From: Atherix ibis
Taxonomy: Eukaryota > Arthropoda > Insecta > Diptera > Athericidae
Length of the DNA stretch: 64,000 bases
Direction: 5' to 3'
NCBI GenBank assembly: GCA_958298945.1
Contig: OY282608.1
Coordinates: forward strand, 17,027,933 to 17,091,932
Shown: positions 1 through 11,865 of the stretch, one piece after another
Layout of the letters: each line of letters opens with the position of its first letter
Numbering within the stretch: the first letter of the stretch is position 1
Made by a program: the position numbers and the translations under genes
Notes under the pieces: generated by a model
Told to the model about the DNA's origin: nothing
Database searches by the model: none
The model's input: only the letters and a program-made list of their open reading frames with translations

Positions 1-1999
1 TGTTTGCTTTTTGGTTTGTTGGTTTGTTGGTTTGTTGGTTACTTGGTTTGTTGGTTTGTTGGTTTGTTGGTTTGTTGGTTTGTTGGCTTATTGACTTGTT
101 GGTTTGTTGGCTTGTTGGCTTGTTGGTATGTTTGTTTGTTGGTTACTTGGTTTGTTGGTTTGTTGGTTTGTTGGTTTGTTGCTTCGTTGGTTTGTTGGTT
201 TGTTGGCTTGTTGGTTTGTTGGTTTGTTTGTTTGTTCGCTTGTTGGTTTGTTGGTTTGTTGGCTTGTTGGTTTGTTGGTTTGTTGGCTTGTTGGTTTGTT
301 GATTTGTTGGCTTGTTCGTTTGTTCGTTGGTTCGTTTGTTGGCTTGTTGGTTCGTTGGCTTGTTGGCTTGTTGGTATGTCGGCTTGCTGGCTTGTTGGTT
401 TGTTAGTTTGTTAGTTTGTTGGTTTGTTCGTTTGTTGGTTTGTTGATTTGTTGGTTTGTTGGTTTGTTGGTGTGTTGGTTTGTTGGTTTGTTAGTTTGTT
501 GGTTTGTTGGTTTGTGGGTTTGTTGGTTTGTTAGTTTGTTGGTTTGTTGGTTTGTTGGTTTGTTGGTTTGTTCGTTTGTTGGTTTGTTGGTTTGTTGGTT
601 TGTTGGTTTGTTGGTTTGTTGGATTGTTGGTTTGTTGGTTTGTTGGTTTGTTGGTTTATTTGTTTGTTGGTTTGTTGGTTTGTTGGTTTATTGTTTTGTT
701 GGCTTGTTGGTTTGTTGGTTTGCTGGCTTATTGGCTACTTGGTTTGTTGGTTTGTCGGTTTGTTGGTTTGTTGGTTTATTGGTTTGTTGGCTTGTTGGTT
801 TTTTTGTTTGCTGGCTTATTGGTTACTTGGTTTGTTAGTTTGTTGGCTTGTTGGTTTGTTGGTTTATTGGCTTGTTGGTTTGTTTACTTGTTGGCTTGTT
901 GGTTTGTTGATTTGTTGGTTTGTTGGTTTGTTGGTTTGTTGGTTTGTTGGTTTGTTGACTTGTTGGCTTGTTGGTTTGTTGGTTTGTTGGTTTGTTGGTT
1001 TGTTGGTTTGTTTGTTTGTTGGTTTGTTCGTTTGTTCGTTTGTTGGTCTGTTGGTTTGTGGGTTTGTTGGTTTGTTGGCTAGTTGGCTTGTTGGTTTGTT
1101 GGTTTGTTGGTTTGTTGGTTTGTTGGTTTGTTGGTTTTTTTGTTTGTTGGTTTGTTCGTTTGTTGGCTTGTGGGTTTGTTGGTTTGTTGGTTTGTTGGTT
1201 TGTTGGTTTGTTGGTTTGTTGGTTTGTTGGTTTGTTGGTTTGTTGGTTTGTTGGTTTGTTGGTTTGTTGGTTTGTTTGTTTGTTGGCTTGTTGGTTTGTT
1301 TACTTGTTGGCTTGTTGGTTTGTTGGTTTGTTGGTTTGTTGGTTTGTTGGTTTGTTGGTTTGTTGGTTTGTTGGGTTGTTGGCTTGTTGGTTTGTTGGTT
1401 TGTTGGTTTGTTTGTTTGTTGGTTTGTTCGTTTGTTCGTTTGTTGGTCTGTTGGTTTGTTGGTTTGTTTTTTTGTTGGTTGCTTGGTTTGTTGGTTTGTT
1501 GGTTTGTTGGTTTGTTGGTTTGTTGGCTTATTGGTTTGTTGGTTTGTTGGTTTGTTTGTTTGTTGGTTTGTTGGTTTGTTGGTTTGTTGGTTTGTTTGTT
1601 GGTTGGTTTGTTAGTTTATTGGTTTGTTGGTTTGTGGTTTGTTTGCTTGTTGGCTTATTGGTTTGTTGGTTTGTTCGTTTGTTGATTTGTTGGTTTGTTG
1701 GTTTGTTGTATTGTTGGTTTGTTTGTTTGTTGGTTGGTTGGTTTGTTGGTATGTTGGTTTGTTAGCTTGTTGGCTTGTTGGTTTGTTAGTTTATTGGTTT
1801 GTTGGTTTGTTGGTTTGTTGGTTTGTTGGCTTGTTGGCTTGTCAGTTTGTTTTTTTGTTGGTTTGTTGGTTTGTTGGTTTGTTGGTTTGTTGGTTTGTTG
1901 GTTTGTTGGTTTGTTGGTTTGTTGGTTTGTTGGTTTGTTGGTTTATTGGTTTGTTGGTTTGTTTGTATGTTGGTTTGTTGGTTTGTTGGCTTGTTGGTT
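1..1999 (+). repeat. Higher-order block A, copy 1 (about 2.0-kb unit)
   Basis: This is the first copy of an approximately 2.0-kb higher-order unit. Landmarks are GGTTACTTGG near 37, GGCTTATTGACTTG near 85, GGTATGTTTG at 125, the GGTATGTCGGC word near 370, GGCTACTTGG near 733, and a TTTTTTTGTTGG run followed by GGTTGCTTGG near 1,480. The same landmarks recur in order 1,999-2,023 bp downstream. The offset grows in 8-bp steps (1,999, 2,007, 2,015, 2,023), so copy 2 gained single octamers. Close matching stops near 1,791; bases 1,792-1,999 instead match the lead-in of the block A copies at about 5.06 and 6.86 kb. Confidence 0.9.
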
Positions 2000-3850
2000 T
2001 GTTTGCTTGTTGGTTTGTTGGTTTGTTGGTTTGTTGGTTACTTTGTTTGTTGGTTTGTTGGTTTGTTGGTTTGTTGGTTTGTTGGCTTATTGACTTGTTG
2101 GTTTGTTGGTTTGTTGGCTTGTTGGCTTGTTGGTATGTTTGTTTGTTGGTTACTTGGTTTGTTGGTTTGTTGGTTTGTTGGTTTGTTGCTTTGTTGGTTT
2201 GTTGGTTTGTTGGCTTGTTGGTTTGTTGGTTTGTTTGTTTGTTCGCTTGTTGGTTTATTGGTTTGTTGGCTTGTTGGTTTGTTGGTTTGTTGGCTTGTTG
2301 GTTTGTTGATTTGTTGGCTAGTTCGTTTGTTCGTTGGTTCGTTTGTTGGCTTGTTGGTTCGTTGGCTTGTTGGCTTGTTGGTATGTCGGCTTGCTGGCTT
2401 GTTGGTTTGTTAGTTTGTTAGTTTGTTGGTTTGTTCGTTTGTTGGTTTGTTGATTTGTTGGTTTGTTGGTTTGTTGGTGTGTTGGTTTGTTGGTTTGTTA
2501 GTTTGTTGGTTTGTTGGTTTGTGGGTTTGTTGGTTTGTTAGTTTGTTGGTTTGTTGGTTTGTTGGTTTGTTGGTTTGTTCGTTTGTTGGTTTGTTGGTTT
2601 GTTGGTTTGTTGGTTTGTTGGTTTGTTGGATTGTTGGTTTGTTGGTTTGTTGGTTTGTTGGTTTATTTGTTTGTTGGTTTGTTGGTTTGTTGGTTTATTG
2701 TTTTGTTGGGTTGTTGGTTTGTTGGTTTGCTGGCTTATTGGCTACTTGGTTTGTTGGTTTGTCGGTTTGTTGGTTTGTTGGTTTATTGGTTTGTTGGCTT
2801 GTTGGTTTTTTTGTTTGCTGGCTTATTGGTTACTTGGTTTGTTAGTTTGTTGGCTTGTTGGTTTGTTGGTTTATTGGCTTGTTGGTTTGTTTACTTGTTG
2901 GCTTGTTGGTTTGTTGGTTTGTTGGTTTGTTGGTTTGTTGGTTTGTTGGTTTGTTGGTTTGTTGGTTTGTTGGTTTGTTGGTTTGTTGGTTTGTTGGCTT
3001 GTTGGCTTGTTGGTTTGTTGGTTTGTTGGTTTGTTGGTTTGTTCGTTTGTTCGTTTGTTGGTCTGTTGGTTTGTGGGTTTGTTGGTTTGTTGGCTAGTTG
3101 GCTTGTTGGTTTGTTGGTTTGTTGGTTTGTTGGTTTGTTGGTTTGTTGGTTTGTTGGTTTTTTTGTTTGTTGGTTTGTTCGTTTGTTGGCTTGTGGGTTT
3201 GTTAGTTTGTTGGCTTGTTGGTTTGTTGGTTTGTTGGTTTGTTGGTTTGTTGGTTTGTTGGTTTGTTGGTTTGTTGGTTTGTTCGTTTGTTGGCTTGTTG
3301 GTTTGTTTACTTGTTGGCTTGTTGGTTTGTTGGTTTGTTGGTTTGTTGGTTTGTTGGTTTGTTGGTTTGTTGGTTTGTTGGATTGTTGGCTTGTTGGTTT
3401 GTTGGTTTGTTGGTTTGTTTGTTTGTTGGTTTGTTCGTTTGTTCGTTTGTTGGTCTGTTGGTTTGTTGGTTTGTTTTTTTGTTGGTTGCTTGGTTTGTTG
3501 GTTTGTTGGTTTGTTGGTTTGTTGGTTTGTTGGCTCATTGGTTTGTTGGTTTGTTGGTTTGTTTGTTTGTTGGTTTGTTGGTTTGTTGGTTTGTTGGTTT
3601 GTTGGTTTGTTGGTTTGATTGTTTGTTGGTTTGTTAGTTTATTGGTTTGTTGGTTTGTGGTTTGTTTGCTTGTTGGCTTATTGGTTTGTTGGTTTGTTCG
3701 TTTGTTGATTTGTTGGTTTGTTGGTTTGTTGTATTGTTGGTTTGTTTGTTTGTTGGTTGGTTGGTTTGTTGGTATGTTGGTTTGTTAGCTTGTTGGCTTG
3801 TTGGTTTGTTAGTTTGTTCGTTTGTTGGTTTGCTGATTTGTTAATTTGTT
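2000..3850 (+). repeat. Higher-order block A, copy 2
   Basis: This is a near-identical tandem copy of the preceding block, offset 1,999-2,023 bp. It carries the same ordered landmarks: GGTATGTTTG at 2,132, GGCTACTTGG near 2,740, and GGTTGCTTGG near 3,484. It differs by whole-octamer gains and scattered substitutions, for example GGTTACTTTG near 2,037 in place of GGTTACTTGG. Its tail (AGTTTGTTCG, then GCTGATTTGTTAATTTG at 3,830-3,846) is absent from copy 1 but reappears at about 8,910-8,926, offset 5,080. Copies 2 and 4 therefore share an ancestor that copy 1 does not fully represent. Confidence 0.9.
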
Positions 3851-4669
3851 GGTTTGTTGGGTTGTTGGTTTGTTTATTTGTTGGCTTGTTGGCTTTTTGG
3901 TTTGTTGGTTTGTTGGTTTATTGGCTTGTTGGTTTGTTGGTTTGTTGGTTTGTTGGTTTGTTGGCTTATTGGTTTGTTGGTTTGTTGGTTTGTTTGTTTG
4001 TTGGTTTGTTGCTTTGTTGGTTTGTTGGTTCGTTGGTTTGTTTGTTTGTTGGTTTGTTAGTTTATTGGTTTGTTGGTTTGTGGTTTGTTTGCTTGTTGGC
4101 TTGTTGGTTTGTTGGTTTGTTCGTTTGTTGGTTTGTTGATTTGTTGGCTTGTTGGTTTGTTGGCTTGTTGACTTGTTGGTTTGTTGGTTTGTTCGTTTGT
4201 TGGTTTGTTTGTTTGTTGGTTTGCTCGTTAGTTGGTTTGTTGGATTGTTGGTTTGTTCGTTTGTTGGCTTGTTGGCTTGTTGGTTTGTTGGTTTTTGTTC
4301 GTTTGTTGGTTTGTTGTTTTGTTGGTTTGTTGGTTTGTTGGTTTGTTGGTTTGTTGGTTTGTTGGTTTGTTGGCTTGTTGGGTTGTTGGTTTGTTGGTTT
4401 GTTGGTTTGTTGGTTTGTTGGCTTGTTCGTTTGTTGCTTTGTTGGTTTGTTGGTTTGTTGGTTTGTTGGCTTGTTGGTTTGTTGGATTGTTGGCTTGTTG
4501 GTTTGTTGGTTTGTTCGTTTGTTGGTTTGTTTGTTTGTTGGTTTGCTCGTTAGTTGGTTTGTTGGATTGTTGGTTTGTTCGTTTGTTGGCTTGTTGGCTT
4601 GTTGGTTTGTTGGTTTTTGTTCGTTTGTTGGTTTGTTGTTTTGTTGGTTTGTTGGTTTGTTGGTTTGCT
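3851..4669 (+). repeat. Bridge with a 322-bp-spaced local duplication
   Basis: This is octamer array with no gene. A segment of about 169 bp at 4,177-4,345 is repeated at 4,499-4,667, offset 322 bp. Both copies carry GCTCGTTAGTTGG, GGATTGTTGG, and a register slip GGTTTTTGTTCG (at 4,290 and 4,612). Near 3,960-4,090 there is also a partial copy of the block A tail with the 7-bp slip TTTGTGGTTTG. The 322-bp spacing is not a multiple of 8 because slips lie inside it. Confidence 0.85.
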
Positions 4670-6476
4670 GGTTTGTTGGTTTGTTGGTTTATTGGCTTAT
4701 TGGCTTGTTGGTTTGTTGGTTTGTTGGTTTGTTGGTTTGTTGGCTTTTTGGTTTGTTGGTTTGTTGGTTTGTTCGTTTGTTGGTTTGTTCGTTTGTTGGC
4801 TTGTTAGTTTGTTGGTTTGTTGGCTTGTTGGTTTGTTGGTTTGTTGGTTGTTGGTTTGTTGATTAGTTGGTTTGTTGGCTTGTTAGTTTGTTGGTTTGTT
4901 GGCTTGTTGGTTTGTTGGTTTGTTTATTTGTTCGTTTGTTCGTTTGTTGGTTTGTTGGTTTGTTGGCTTGCTGGTTTGTTTGTTTGTTTGTTTGTTGGTT
5001 TGTTGGTTTGTTGGTTTGTTGGTTTGTTGGTTTATTGAATTGTTGGTTTGTTGGTTTGTTGGTTTGTTGGTTTGTTGGTTTATTGGTTTGTTGGTTTGTT
5101 GGCTTGTTGGCTTGTCGGTTTGTTGGTTTGTTGGTTTGTTGGTTTGTTGGTTTGTTGGTTTGTTGGTTTGTTGGTTTGTTGGTTTGTTGGTTTGTTGGTT
5201 TGTTGGTTTGTTGGTTTGTTGGTTTGTTGGTTTGTTGGTTTGTTGGTTTGTTTGTATGTTGGTTTGTTGGTTTGTTGGCTTGTTGGTTTGTTTGCTTGTT
5301 GGTTTGTTGGTTTGTTGGTTTGTTGGTTACTTGGTTTGTTGGTTTGTTGGTTTGTTGGTTTGTTGGTTTGTTGGTTTGTTGGCTTATTGACTTGTTGGTT
5401 TGTTGGTTTGTTGGCTTGTTGGCTTGTTGGTATATTTGTTTGTTGGTTACTTGGTTTGTTGGTTTGTTGGTTTGTTGGTTTGTTGCTTTGTTGGTTTGTT
5501 GGTTTGTTGGCTTTTTGGTTTGTTGGCTTGTTGGTTTGTTGGTTTGTTTGTTTGTTCGCTTGTTGGTTTGTTGGTTTGTTGGCTTGTTGGTTTGTTGGTT
5601 TGTTGGCTTGTTGGTTTGTTGATTTGTTGATTTGTTGGCTTGTTCGTTTGTTCGTTTGTTCGTTTGTTGGCTTGTTGGTTCGTTGGCTTGTTGGCTTGTT
5701 GGTATGTTGGCTTGCTGGCTTGTTGGTTTGTTAGTTTGTTAGTTTGTTGGTTTGTTCGTTTGTTGGTTTGTTGATTTGTTGGTTTGTTGGTGTGTTGGTT
5801 TGTTGGTTTGTTAGTTTGTTGGTTTGTTGGTTTGTGGGTTTGTTGGTTTGTTAGTTAGTTGGTTTGTTGGTTTGTTTGTTTGTTGGTTTGTTCGTTTGTT
5901 GGTTTGTTGGTTTGTTGGTTTGTTGGTTTGTTGGTTTGTTGGATTGTTGGTTTGTTGGTTTGTTGGTTTGTTGGTTTATTTGTTTGTTGGTTTGTTGGTT
6001 TGTTGGTTTATTGTTTTGTTGGCTTGTTGGTTTGTTGGTTTGCTGGCTTATTGGCTACTTGGTTTGTTGGTTTGTCGGTTTGTTGGTTTGTTGGTTTATT
6101 GGTTTGTTGGCTTGTTGGTTTTTTTGTTTGCTGGCTTATTGGTTACTTGGTTTGTTAGTTTGTTGGCTTGTTGGTTTGTTGGTTTATTGGCTTGTTGGTT
6201 TGTTTACTTGTTGGCTTGTTGGTTTGTTGGTTTGTTGGTTTGTTGGTTTGTTGGTTTGTTGGTTTGTTGGTTTGTTGGCTTGTTGGCTTGTTGGCTTGTT
6301 GGTTTGTTGGTTTGTTGGTTTGTTGGTTTGTTTGTTTGTTGGTTTGTTCGTTTGTTCATTTGTTGGTCTGTTGGTTTGTGGGTTTGTTGGTTTGTTGGCT
6401 AGTTGGCTTGTTGGTTTGTTGGTTTGTTGGTTTGTTGGTTTGTTGGTTTATTGATTTTTTTGTTTGTTGGTTTGTT
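4670..6476 (+). repeat. Higher-order block B, copy 1 (1,807-bp unit, contains block A copy 3)
   Basis: This is the first copy of a tandem 1,807-bp duplication. Landmarks are GGTTTATTGGCTTATTGG near 4,686, the slip GGTTGTTGG with GATTAGTTGG at 4,848-4,870, GGTATATTTG near 5,429, and GGCTACTTGG near 6,053. All recur in block B copy 2. From about 5,060 the content is a third copy of block A, offset 5,320 from copy 1 at the GGCTACTTGG landmark. A canonical run of about 16 octamers lies at 5,117-5,248. Confidence 0.9.
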
Positions 6477-8240
6477 GGTTTGTTGGTTTGTTGGTTTATT
6501 GGCTTATTGGCTTGTTGGTTTGTTGGTTTGTTGGTTTGTTGGTTTGTTGGCTTTTTGGTTTGTTGGTTTGTTGGTTTGTTCGTTTGTTGGTTTGTTCGTT
6601 TGTTGGCTTGTTAGTTTGTTGGTTTGTTGGCTTGTTGGTTTGTTGGTTTGTTGGTTGTTGGTTTGTTGATTAGTTGGTTTGTTGGCTTGTTAGTTTGTTG
6701 GTTTGTTGGCTTGTTGGTTTGTTGGTTTGTTTATTTGTTCGTTTGTTCGTTTGTTGGTTTGTTGGTTTGTTGGCTTGCTGGTTTGTTTGTTTGTTTGTTT
6801 GTTGGTTTGTTGGTTTGTTGGTTTGTTGGTTTGTTGGTTTGTTGGTTTGTTGGTTTGTTGGTTTATTGGTTTGTTGGTTTGTTGGCTTGTTGGCTTGTCG
6901 GTTTGTTGGTTTGTTGGTTTGTTGGTTTGTTGGTTTGTTGGTTTGTTGGTTTGTTGGTTTGTTGGTTTGTTGGTTTGTTGGTTTGTTGGTTTGTTGGTTT
7001 GTTGGTTTGTTGGTTTGTTGTTTTGTTTGTATGTTGGTTTGTTGGTTTGTTGGCTTGTTGGTTTATTTGCTTGTTGGTTTGTTGGTTTGTTGGTTTGTTG
7101 GTTACTTGGTTTGTTGGTTTGTTGGTTTGTTGGTTTGTTGGTTTGTTGGCTTATTGACTTGTTGGTTTGTTGGTTTGTTGGCTTGTTGGCTTGTTGGTAT
7201 ATTTGTTTGTTGGTTACTTGGTTTGTTGGTTTGTTGGTTTGTTGGTTTGTTGCTTTGTTGGTTTGTTGGTTTGTTGGCTTCTTGGTTTGTTGGCTTGTTG
7301 GTTTGTTGGTTTGTTTGTTTGTTCGCTTGTTGGTTTGTTGGTTTGTTGGCTTGTTGGTTTGTTGGTTTGTTGGCTTGTTGGTTTGTTGATTTGTTGGCTT
7401 GTTCGTTTGTTCGTTTGTTCGTTTGTTGGCTTGTTGGTTCGTTGGCTTGTTGGCTTGTTGGTATGTTGGCTTGCTGGCTTGTTGGTTTGTTAGTTTGTTA
7501 GTTTGTTGGTTTGTTCGTTTGTTGGTTTGTTGATTTGTTGGTTTGTTGGTTTGTTGGTGTGTTGGTTTGTTGGTTTGTTAGTTTGTTGGTTTGTTGGTTT
7601 GTGGGTTTGTTGGTTTGTTAGTTTGTTGGTTTGTTGGTTTGTTTGTTTGTTGGTTTGTTCGTTTGTTGGTTTGTTGGTTTGTTGGTTTGTTGGTTTGTTG
7701 GTTTGTTGGATTGTTGGTTTGTTGGTTTGTTGGTTTATTTGTTTGTTGGTTTGTTGGTTTGTTGGTTTGTTGGTTTATTGTTTTGTTGGCTTGTTGGTTT
7801 GTTGGTTTGCTGGCTTATTGGCTACTTGGTTTGTTGGTTTGTCGGTTTGTTGGTTTGTTGGTTTATTGGTTTGTTGGCTTGTTGGTTTTTTTGTTTGCTG
7901 GCTTATTGGTTACTTGGTTTGTTAGTTTGTTGGCTTGTTGGTTTGTTGGTTTATTGGCTTGTTGGTTTGTTTACTTGTTGGCTTGTTGGTTTGTTGGTTT
8001 GTTGGTTTGTTGGTTTGTTGGTTTGTTGGTTTGTTGGTTTGTTGGCTTGTTGGCTTGTTGGCTTGTTGGTTTGTTGGTTTGTTGGTTTGTTGGTTTGTTT
8101 GTTTGTTGGTTTGTTCGTTTGTTCATTTGTTGGTCTGTTGGTTTGTGGGTTTGTTGGTTTGTTGGCTAGTTGGCTTGTTGGTTTGTTGGTTTGTTGGTTT
8201 GTTGGTTTGTTGGTTTGTTGATTTTTTTGTTTGTTGGTTT
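6477..8240 (+). repeat. Higher-order block B, copy 2 (contains start of block A copy 4)
   Basis: This is a tandem copy of the preceding block. The offset is 1,807 bp on the left (4,867 to 6,674) and 1,767 bp on the right (6,054 to 7,821). The 40-bp drop equals five octamers; they are missing from this copy opposite about 5,015-5,055, where copy 1 carries GGTTTATTGAATTG. Matching continues to about 8,240 and ends where this copy has CGTTTG in place of GGTTTG. Confidence 0.9.
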
Positions 8241-9219
8241 GTTCGTTTGTTGGTTTGTGGGTTTGTTGGTTTGTTGGCTTGTTGGTTTGTTGGTTTGTTG
8301 GTTTGTTGGTTTGTTGGTTTGTTGGTTTGTTGGTTTGTTGGTTTGTTGGTTTGTTCGTTTGTTGGCTTGTTGGTTTGTTTACTTGTTGGCTTGTTGGTTT
8401 GTTGGTTTGTTGGTTTGTTGGTTTGTTGGTTTGTTGGTTTGTTGGTTTGTTGGTTTGTTGGTTTGTTGGGTTGTTGGCTTGTTGGTTTGTTGGTTTGTTG
8501 GTTTGTTTGTTTGTTGGTTTGTTCGTTTCTTCGTTTGTTGGTCTGTTGGTTTGTTGGTTTGTTTTTTTGTTGGTTGCTTGGTTTGTTGGTTTGTTGGTTT
8601 GTTGGTTTGTTGGTTTGTTGGCTTATTGGTTTGTTGGTTTGTTGGTTTGTTTGTTTGTTGGTTTGTTGGTTTGTTGGTTTGTTGGTTTGTTGGTTTGTTT
8701 GTTTGTTGGTTTGTTAGTTTATTGGTTTGTTGGTTTGTGGTTTGTTTGCTTGTTGGCTTGTTGGTTTGTTGGTTTGTTCGTTTGTTGATTTGTTGGTTTG
8801 TTGGTTTGTTGTATTGTTGGTTTGTTTCTTTGTTGGTTTGTTGGTTTGTTGGTATGTTGGTTTGTTAGCTTGTTGGCTTGTTGGTTTGTTAGTTTGTTCG
8901 TTTGTTGGTTTGCTGATTTGTTAATTTGTTGGTTTTTTGGCTTGTTGGTTTGTTGGTTTGTTGGTTTGTTGGTTTGTTGGTTTATTGGTTTGTTTGTTTT
9001 TTGGTTTGTTGGTTTGTTTGTTGGTTGGTTTGTTCGTTTGTTGGTTTGTTGGTTTGTTGGTTTGTTGGCTTTTTTGTTTATTGGTTTGTTGGCTTGTTGG
9101 TTTGTTGGTTTGTTGGTTTGTTGGTTTGTTGGTTTGTTGATTTGTTCGTTTGTTGGTTTGTTGGTTTGTTGGTTTGTTGGTTTGTTGGATTGTTGGCTTG
9201 TTGGTTTGCTGGTTTGTTG
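8241..9219 (+). repeat. Block A tail and transition
   Basis: The left part (to about 8,930) is the tail of block A and matches block A copy 2 at offset 5,080, including GGTTGCTTGG near 8,570, TTGTATTGTTGG near 8,810, and TTAATTTG near 8,921. From about 8,930 to 9,219 the array continues with no close match noted to block A. It contains the slip TTTGTTGGTTGG near 9,015, a motif that becomes frequent in later blocks. No gene is present. Confidence 0.8.
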
Positions 9220-10361
9220 GCTTGTTGGTTTGTTGGTTTGTTGGTTTGTTGGTTTGTTGGTTTGTTCGTTTGTTGGTTTGTTTGTTTGTTTGTTTGTTGG
9301 TTTGTTGGTTTTTTGGTTTGTTGGTTTGTTGGTTTGTTGCCTTGTTGGTTTGTTGGTTTGTTAGTTTGTTCGTTTGTTGGTTTGTTGGTTTGTTGGCTTG
9401 TTGGCTTGTTGGTTTGTTGGTTTCTTGGTTTGTTTGTTTGTTTGTTTGTTCGTTTGTTGGTTTGTTTGTTTGTTGGTTTGTTGGTTTGTTGGTTTGTTGG
9501 TTTGTTTGTTTGTTGGTTTGTTAGTTTATTGGTTTGTTGGTTTGTGGTTTGTTTGCTTGTTGGTTTGTTGGTTTGTTGGTTTGTTGGTTTGTTGGCTTAT
9601 TGGTTTGTTGGTTTGTTGGTTTGTTTGTTTGTTGGTTTGTTGGTTTGTTGGTTTGTTGGTTTGTTGGTTTGTTTGTTTGTTGGTTTGTTAGTTTATTGGT
9701 TTGTTGGTTTGTGGTTTGTTTGTTTGTTGGTTTGTTGGTTTGTTGGTTTGTTCGTTTGTTGATTTGTTGGTTTGTTGGTTTGTTGTATTGTTGGTTTGTT
9801 TGTTTGTTGGTTTGTTGGCTTGTTGGCTTGTTGGTTTGTTGGTTTGTTGGTTTGTTGGTTTGTTGGTTTCTTGGTTTGTTGGTTTGTTGGTTTGTTCGTT
9901 TGTTGGTGTGTTGGTGTGTTGGTGTGTTGATTTGTTGGCTTGTTGGTTTGTTGGTTTTGTGGTTTGTTGGCTTGTGGGTTTGTTGGCTTGTTGGCTTGTT
10001 GGTTTGGTGGTTTGTTGCTTTGTTGATTTGTTGGTTTTTTGGTTTGTTGTTTTGTTGGTTTGTTGGTTTATTTGTTTGTTGGTTTGTTGGTTTGTTTGTT
10101 GGTTGGTTTGTTCGTTTGTTGGTTTGTTGGTTTGTTGGTTTGTTGGTTTGTTTGTTTATTGGCTTGTTGGTTTGTTGGCTTGTTGGCTTGTTGGTTTTTT
10201 GGTTTGTTGGTTTGTTGGTTTGTTGGTTTATTGGTTTGTTGGTTTGTTCGTTTGTTGGTGTGTTGGTGTGTTATTTTGTTGGCTTGTTGGTTTGTTTGTT
10301 TTGTGGTTTGTTGGCTTGTGGGTTTGTTGGTTTGTTCGTTTGTTGGCTTGTTGGTTTGTTG
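9220..10361 (+). repeat. Higher-order block C, copy 1 (1,142-bp unit)
   Basis: This is the first of two tandem 1,142-bp copies. It contains three consecutive GGTGTGTT octamers near 9,905, GGTTTTGTGG near 9,953, GGTTTGGTGG near 10,001, and GGTGTGTT twice followed by ATTTTG near 10,258. A nested 167-bp duplication puts the slip TTTGTGGTTTG at both about 9,541 and 9,708. The 167-bp step equals 21 octamers minus one base. Confidence 0.93.
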
Positions 10362-11537
10362 GCTTGTTGGCTTGTTGGTTTGTTGGTTTGTTGGTTTGTT
10401 GGTTTGTTCGTTTGTTGGTTTGTTTGTTTGTTTGTTTGTTGGTTTGTTGGTTTTTTGGTTTGTTGGTTTGTTGGTTTGTTGCCTTGTTGGTTTGTTGGTT
10501 TGTTAGTTTGTTCGTTTGTTGGTTTGTTGGTTTGTTGGCTTGTTGGCTTGTTGGTTTGTTGGTTTCTTGGTTTGTTTGTTTGTTTGTTTGTTCGTTTGTT
10601 GGTTTGTTTGTTTGTTGGTTTGTTGGTTTGTTGGTTTGTTGGTTTGTTTGTTTGTTGGTTTGTTAGTTTATTGGTTTGTTGGTTTGTGGTTTGTTTGCTT
10701 GTTGGTTTGTTGGTTTGTTGGTTTGTTGGTTTGTTGGCTTATTGGTTTGTTGGTTTGTTGGTTTGTTTGTTTGTTGGTTTGTTGGTTTGTTGGTTTGTTG
10801 GTTTGTTGGTTTGTTTGTTTGTTGGTTTGTTAGTTTATTGGTTTGTTGGTTTGTGGTTTGTTTGTTTGTTGGTTTGTTGGTTTGTTGGTTTGTTCGTTTG
10901 TTGATTTGTTGGTTTGTTGGTTTGTTGTATTGTTGGTTTGTTTGTTTGTTGGTTTGTTGGCTTGTTGGCTTGTTGGTTTGTTGGTTTGTTGGTTTGTTGG
11001 TTTGTTGGTTTCTTGGTTTGTTGGTTTGTTGGTTTGTTCGTTTGTTGGTGTGTTGGTGTGTTGGTGTGTTGATTTGTTGGCTTGTTGGTTTGTTGGTTTT
11101 GTGGTTTGTTGGCTTGTGGGTTTGTTGGCTTGTTGGCTTGCTGGTTTGGTGGTTTGTTGCTTTGTTGATTTGTTGGTTTTTTGGTTTGTTGTTTTGTTGG
11201 TTTATTGGTTTATTTGTTTGTTGGTTTGTTGGTTTGTTTGTTGGTTGGTTTGTTCGTTTGTTGGTTTGTTGGTTTGTTGGTTTGTTGGTTTGTTTGTTTA
11301 TTGGCTTGTTGGTTTGTTGGCTTGTTGGCTTGTTGGTTTTTTGGTTTGTTGGTTTGTTGGTTTGTTGGTTTATTGGTTTGTTGGTTTGTTCGTTTGTTGG
11401 TGTGTTGGTGTGTTATTTTGTTGGCTTGTTGGTTTGTTTGTTTTGTGGTTTGTTGGCTTGTGGGTTTGTTGGTTTGTTCGTTTGTTGGCTTGTTGGTTTG
11501 TTGGCTTGTTGGCTTGTTGGTTTGTTGGTTTGTTGGT
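10362..11537 (+). repeat. Higher-order block C, copy 2
   Basis: This is a tandem copy of the preceding block at a constant offset of 1,142 bp, with the nested 167-bp duplication also present (near 10,683 and 10,850). By eye I found two substitutions: T at 9,999 versus C at 11,141, and G at 10,062 versus A at 11,204. The match continues about 34 bp beyond one full period, as expected when the junction lies in plain octamers. Confidence 0.93.
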
Positions 11538-11865
11538 TTGTTGGTTTGTTGGTTTGTTGGTTTGTTGGTTTGTTGGTTTGTTGGCTTGTTGGCTTGTTGG
11601 TTTGCTGGTTTGTTCGTTTGTTGGTTTGTTGGCTTGTTGGTTTGTTAGTTTGTTGGTTTGTTGGTTTGTTGGTTTGTTGGTTTGTTGGTTTGTTGGTTTG
11701 TTGGTTTGTTGGTTTGTTGGTTTGTTGGCTTGTTGGCTTGTTGGTTTGTTGGTTTGTTGGTTTGTTGGTTTGTTCGTTTTTTGGTTTGTTGGCTTGTTGG
11801 TTTGTTGGATTGTTGGTTTGTTGGTTTGTTGGTTTATTGGTTTGTTGGCTTGTTGGCTTGTTGGT
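11538..11865 (+). repeat. Transition with a 120-bp tandem step
   Basis: This is mainly canonical octamers with GGCTTGTT variants. The words CGTTTTTTGG and GGCTTGTTGG recur exactly 120 bp apart (C at 11,775 and 11,895), which is 15 octamers, so this duplication is in register. There is no gene or unique sequence. Confidence 0.8.

Noticed and set aside
2891..3538. Antisense open frame rich in N, Q, T, K and P, resembling a prion-like low-complexity protein
   Set aside because: It is the complement of the same octamer (cycle PTNQQTNK). Open frames on both strands over one region are expected from the repeat and carry no coding signal.
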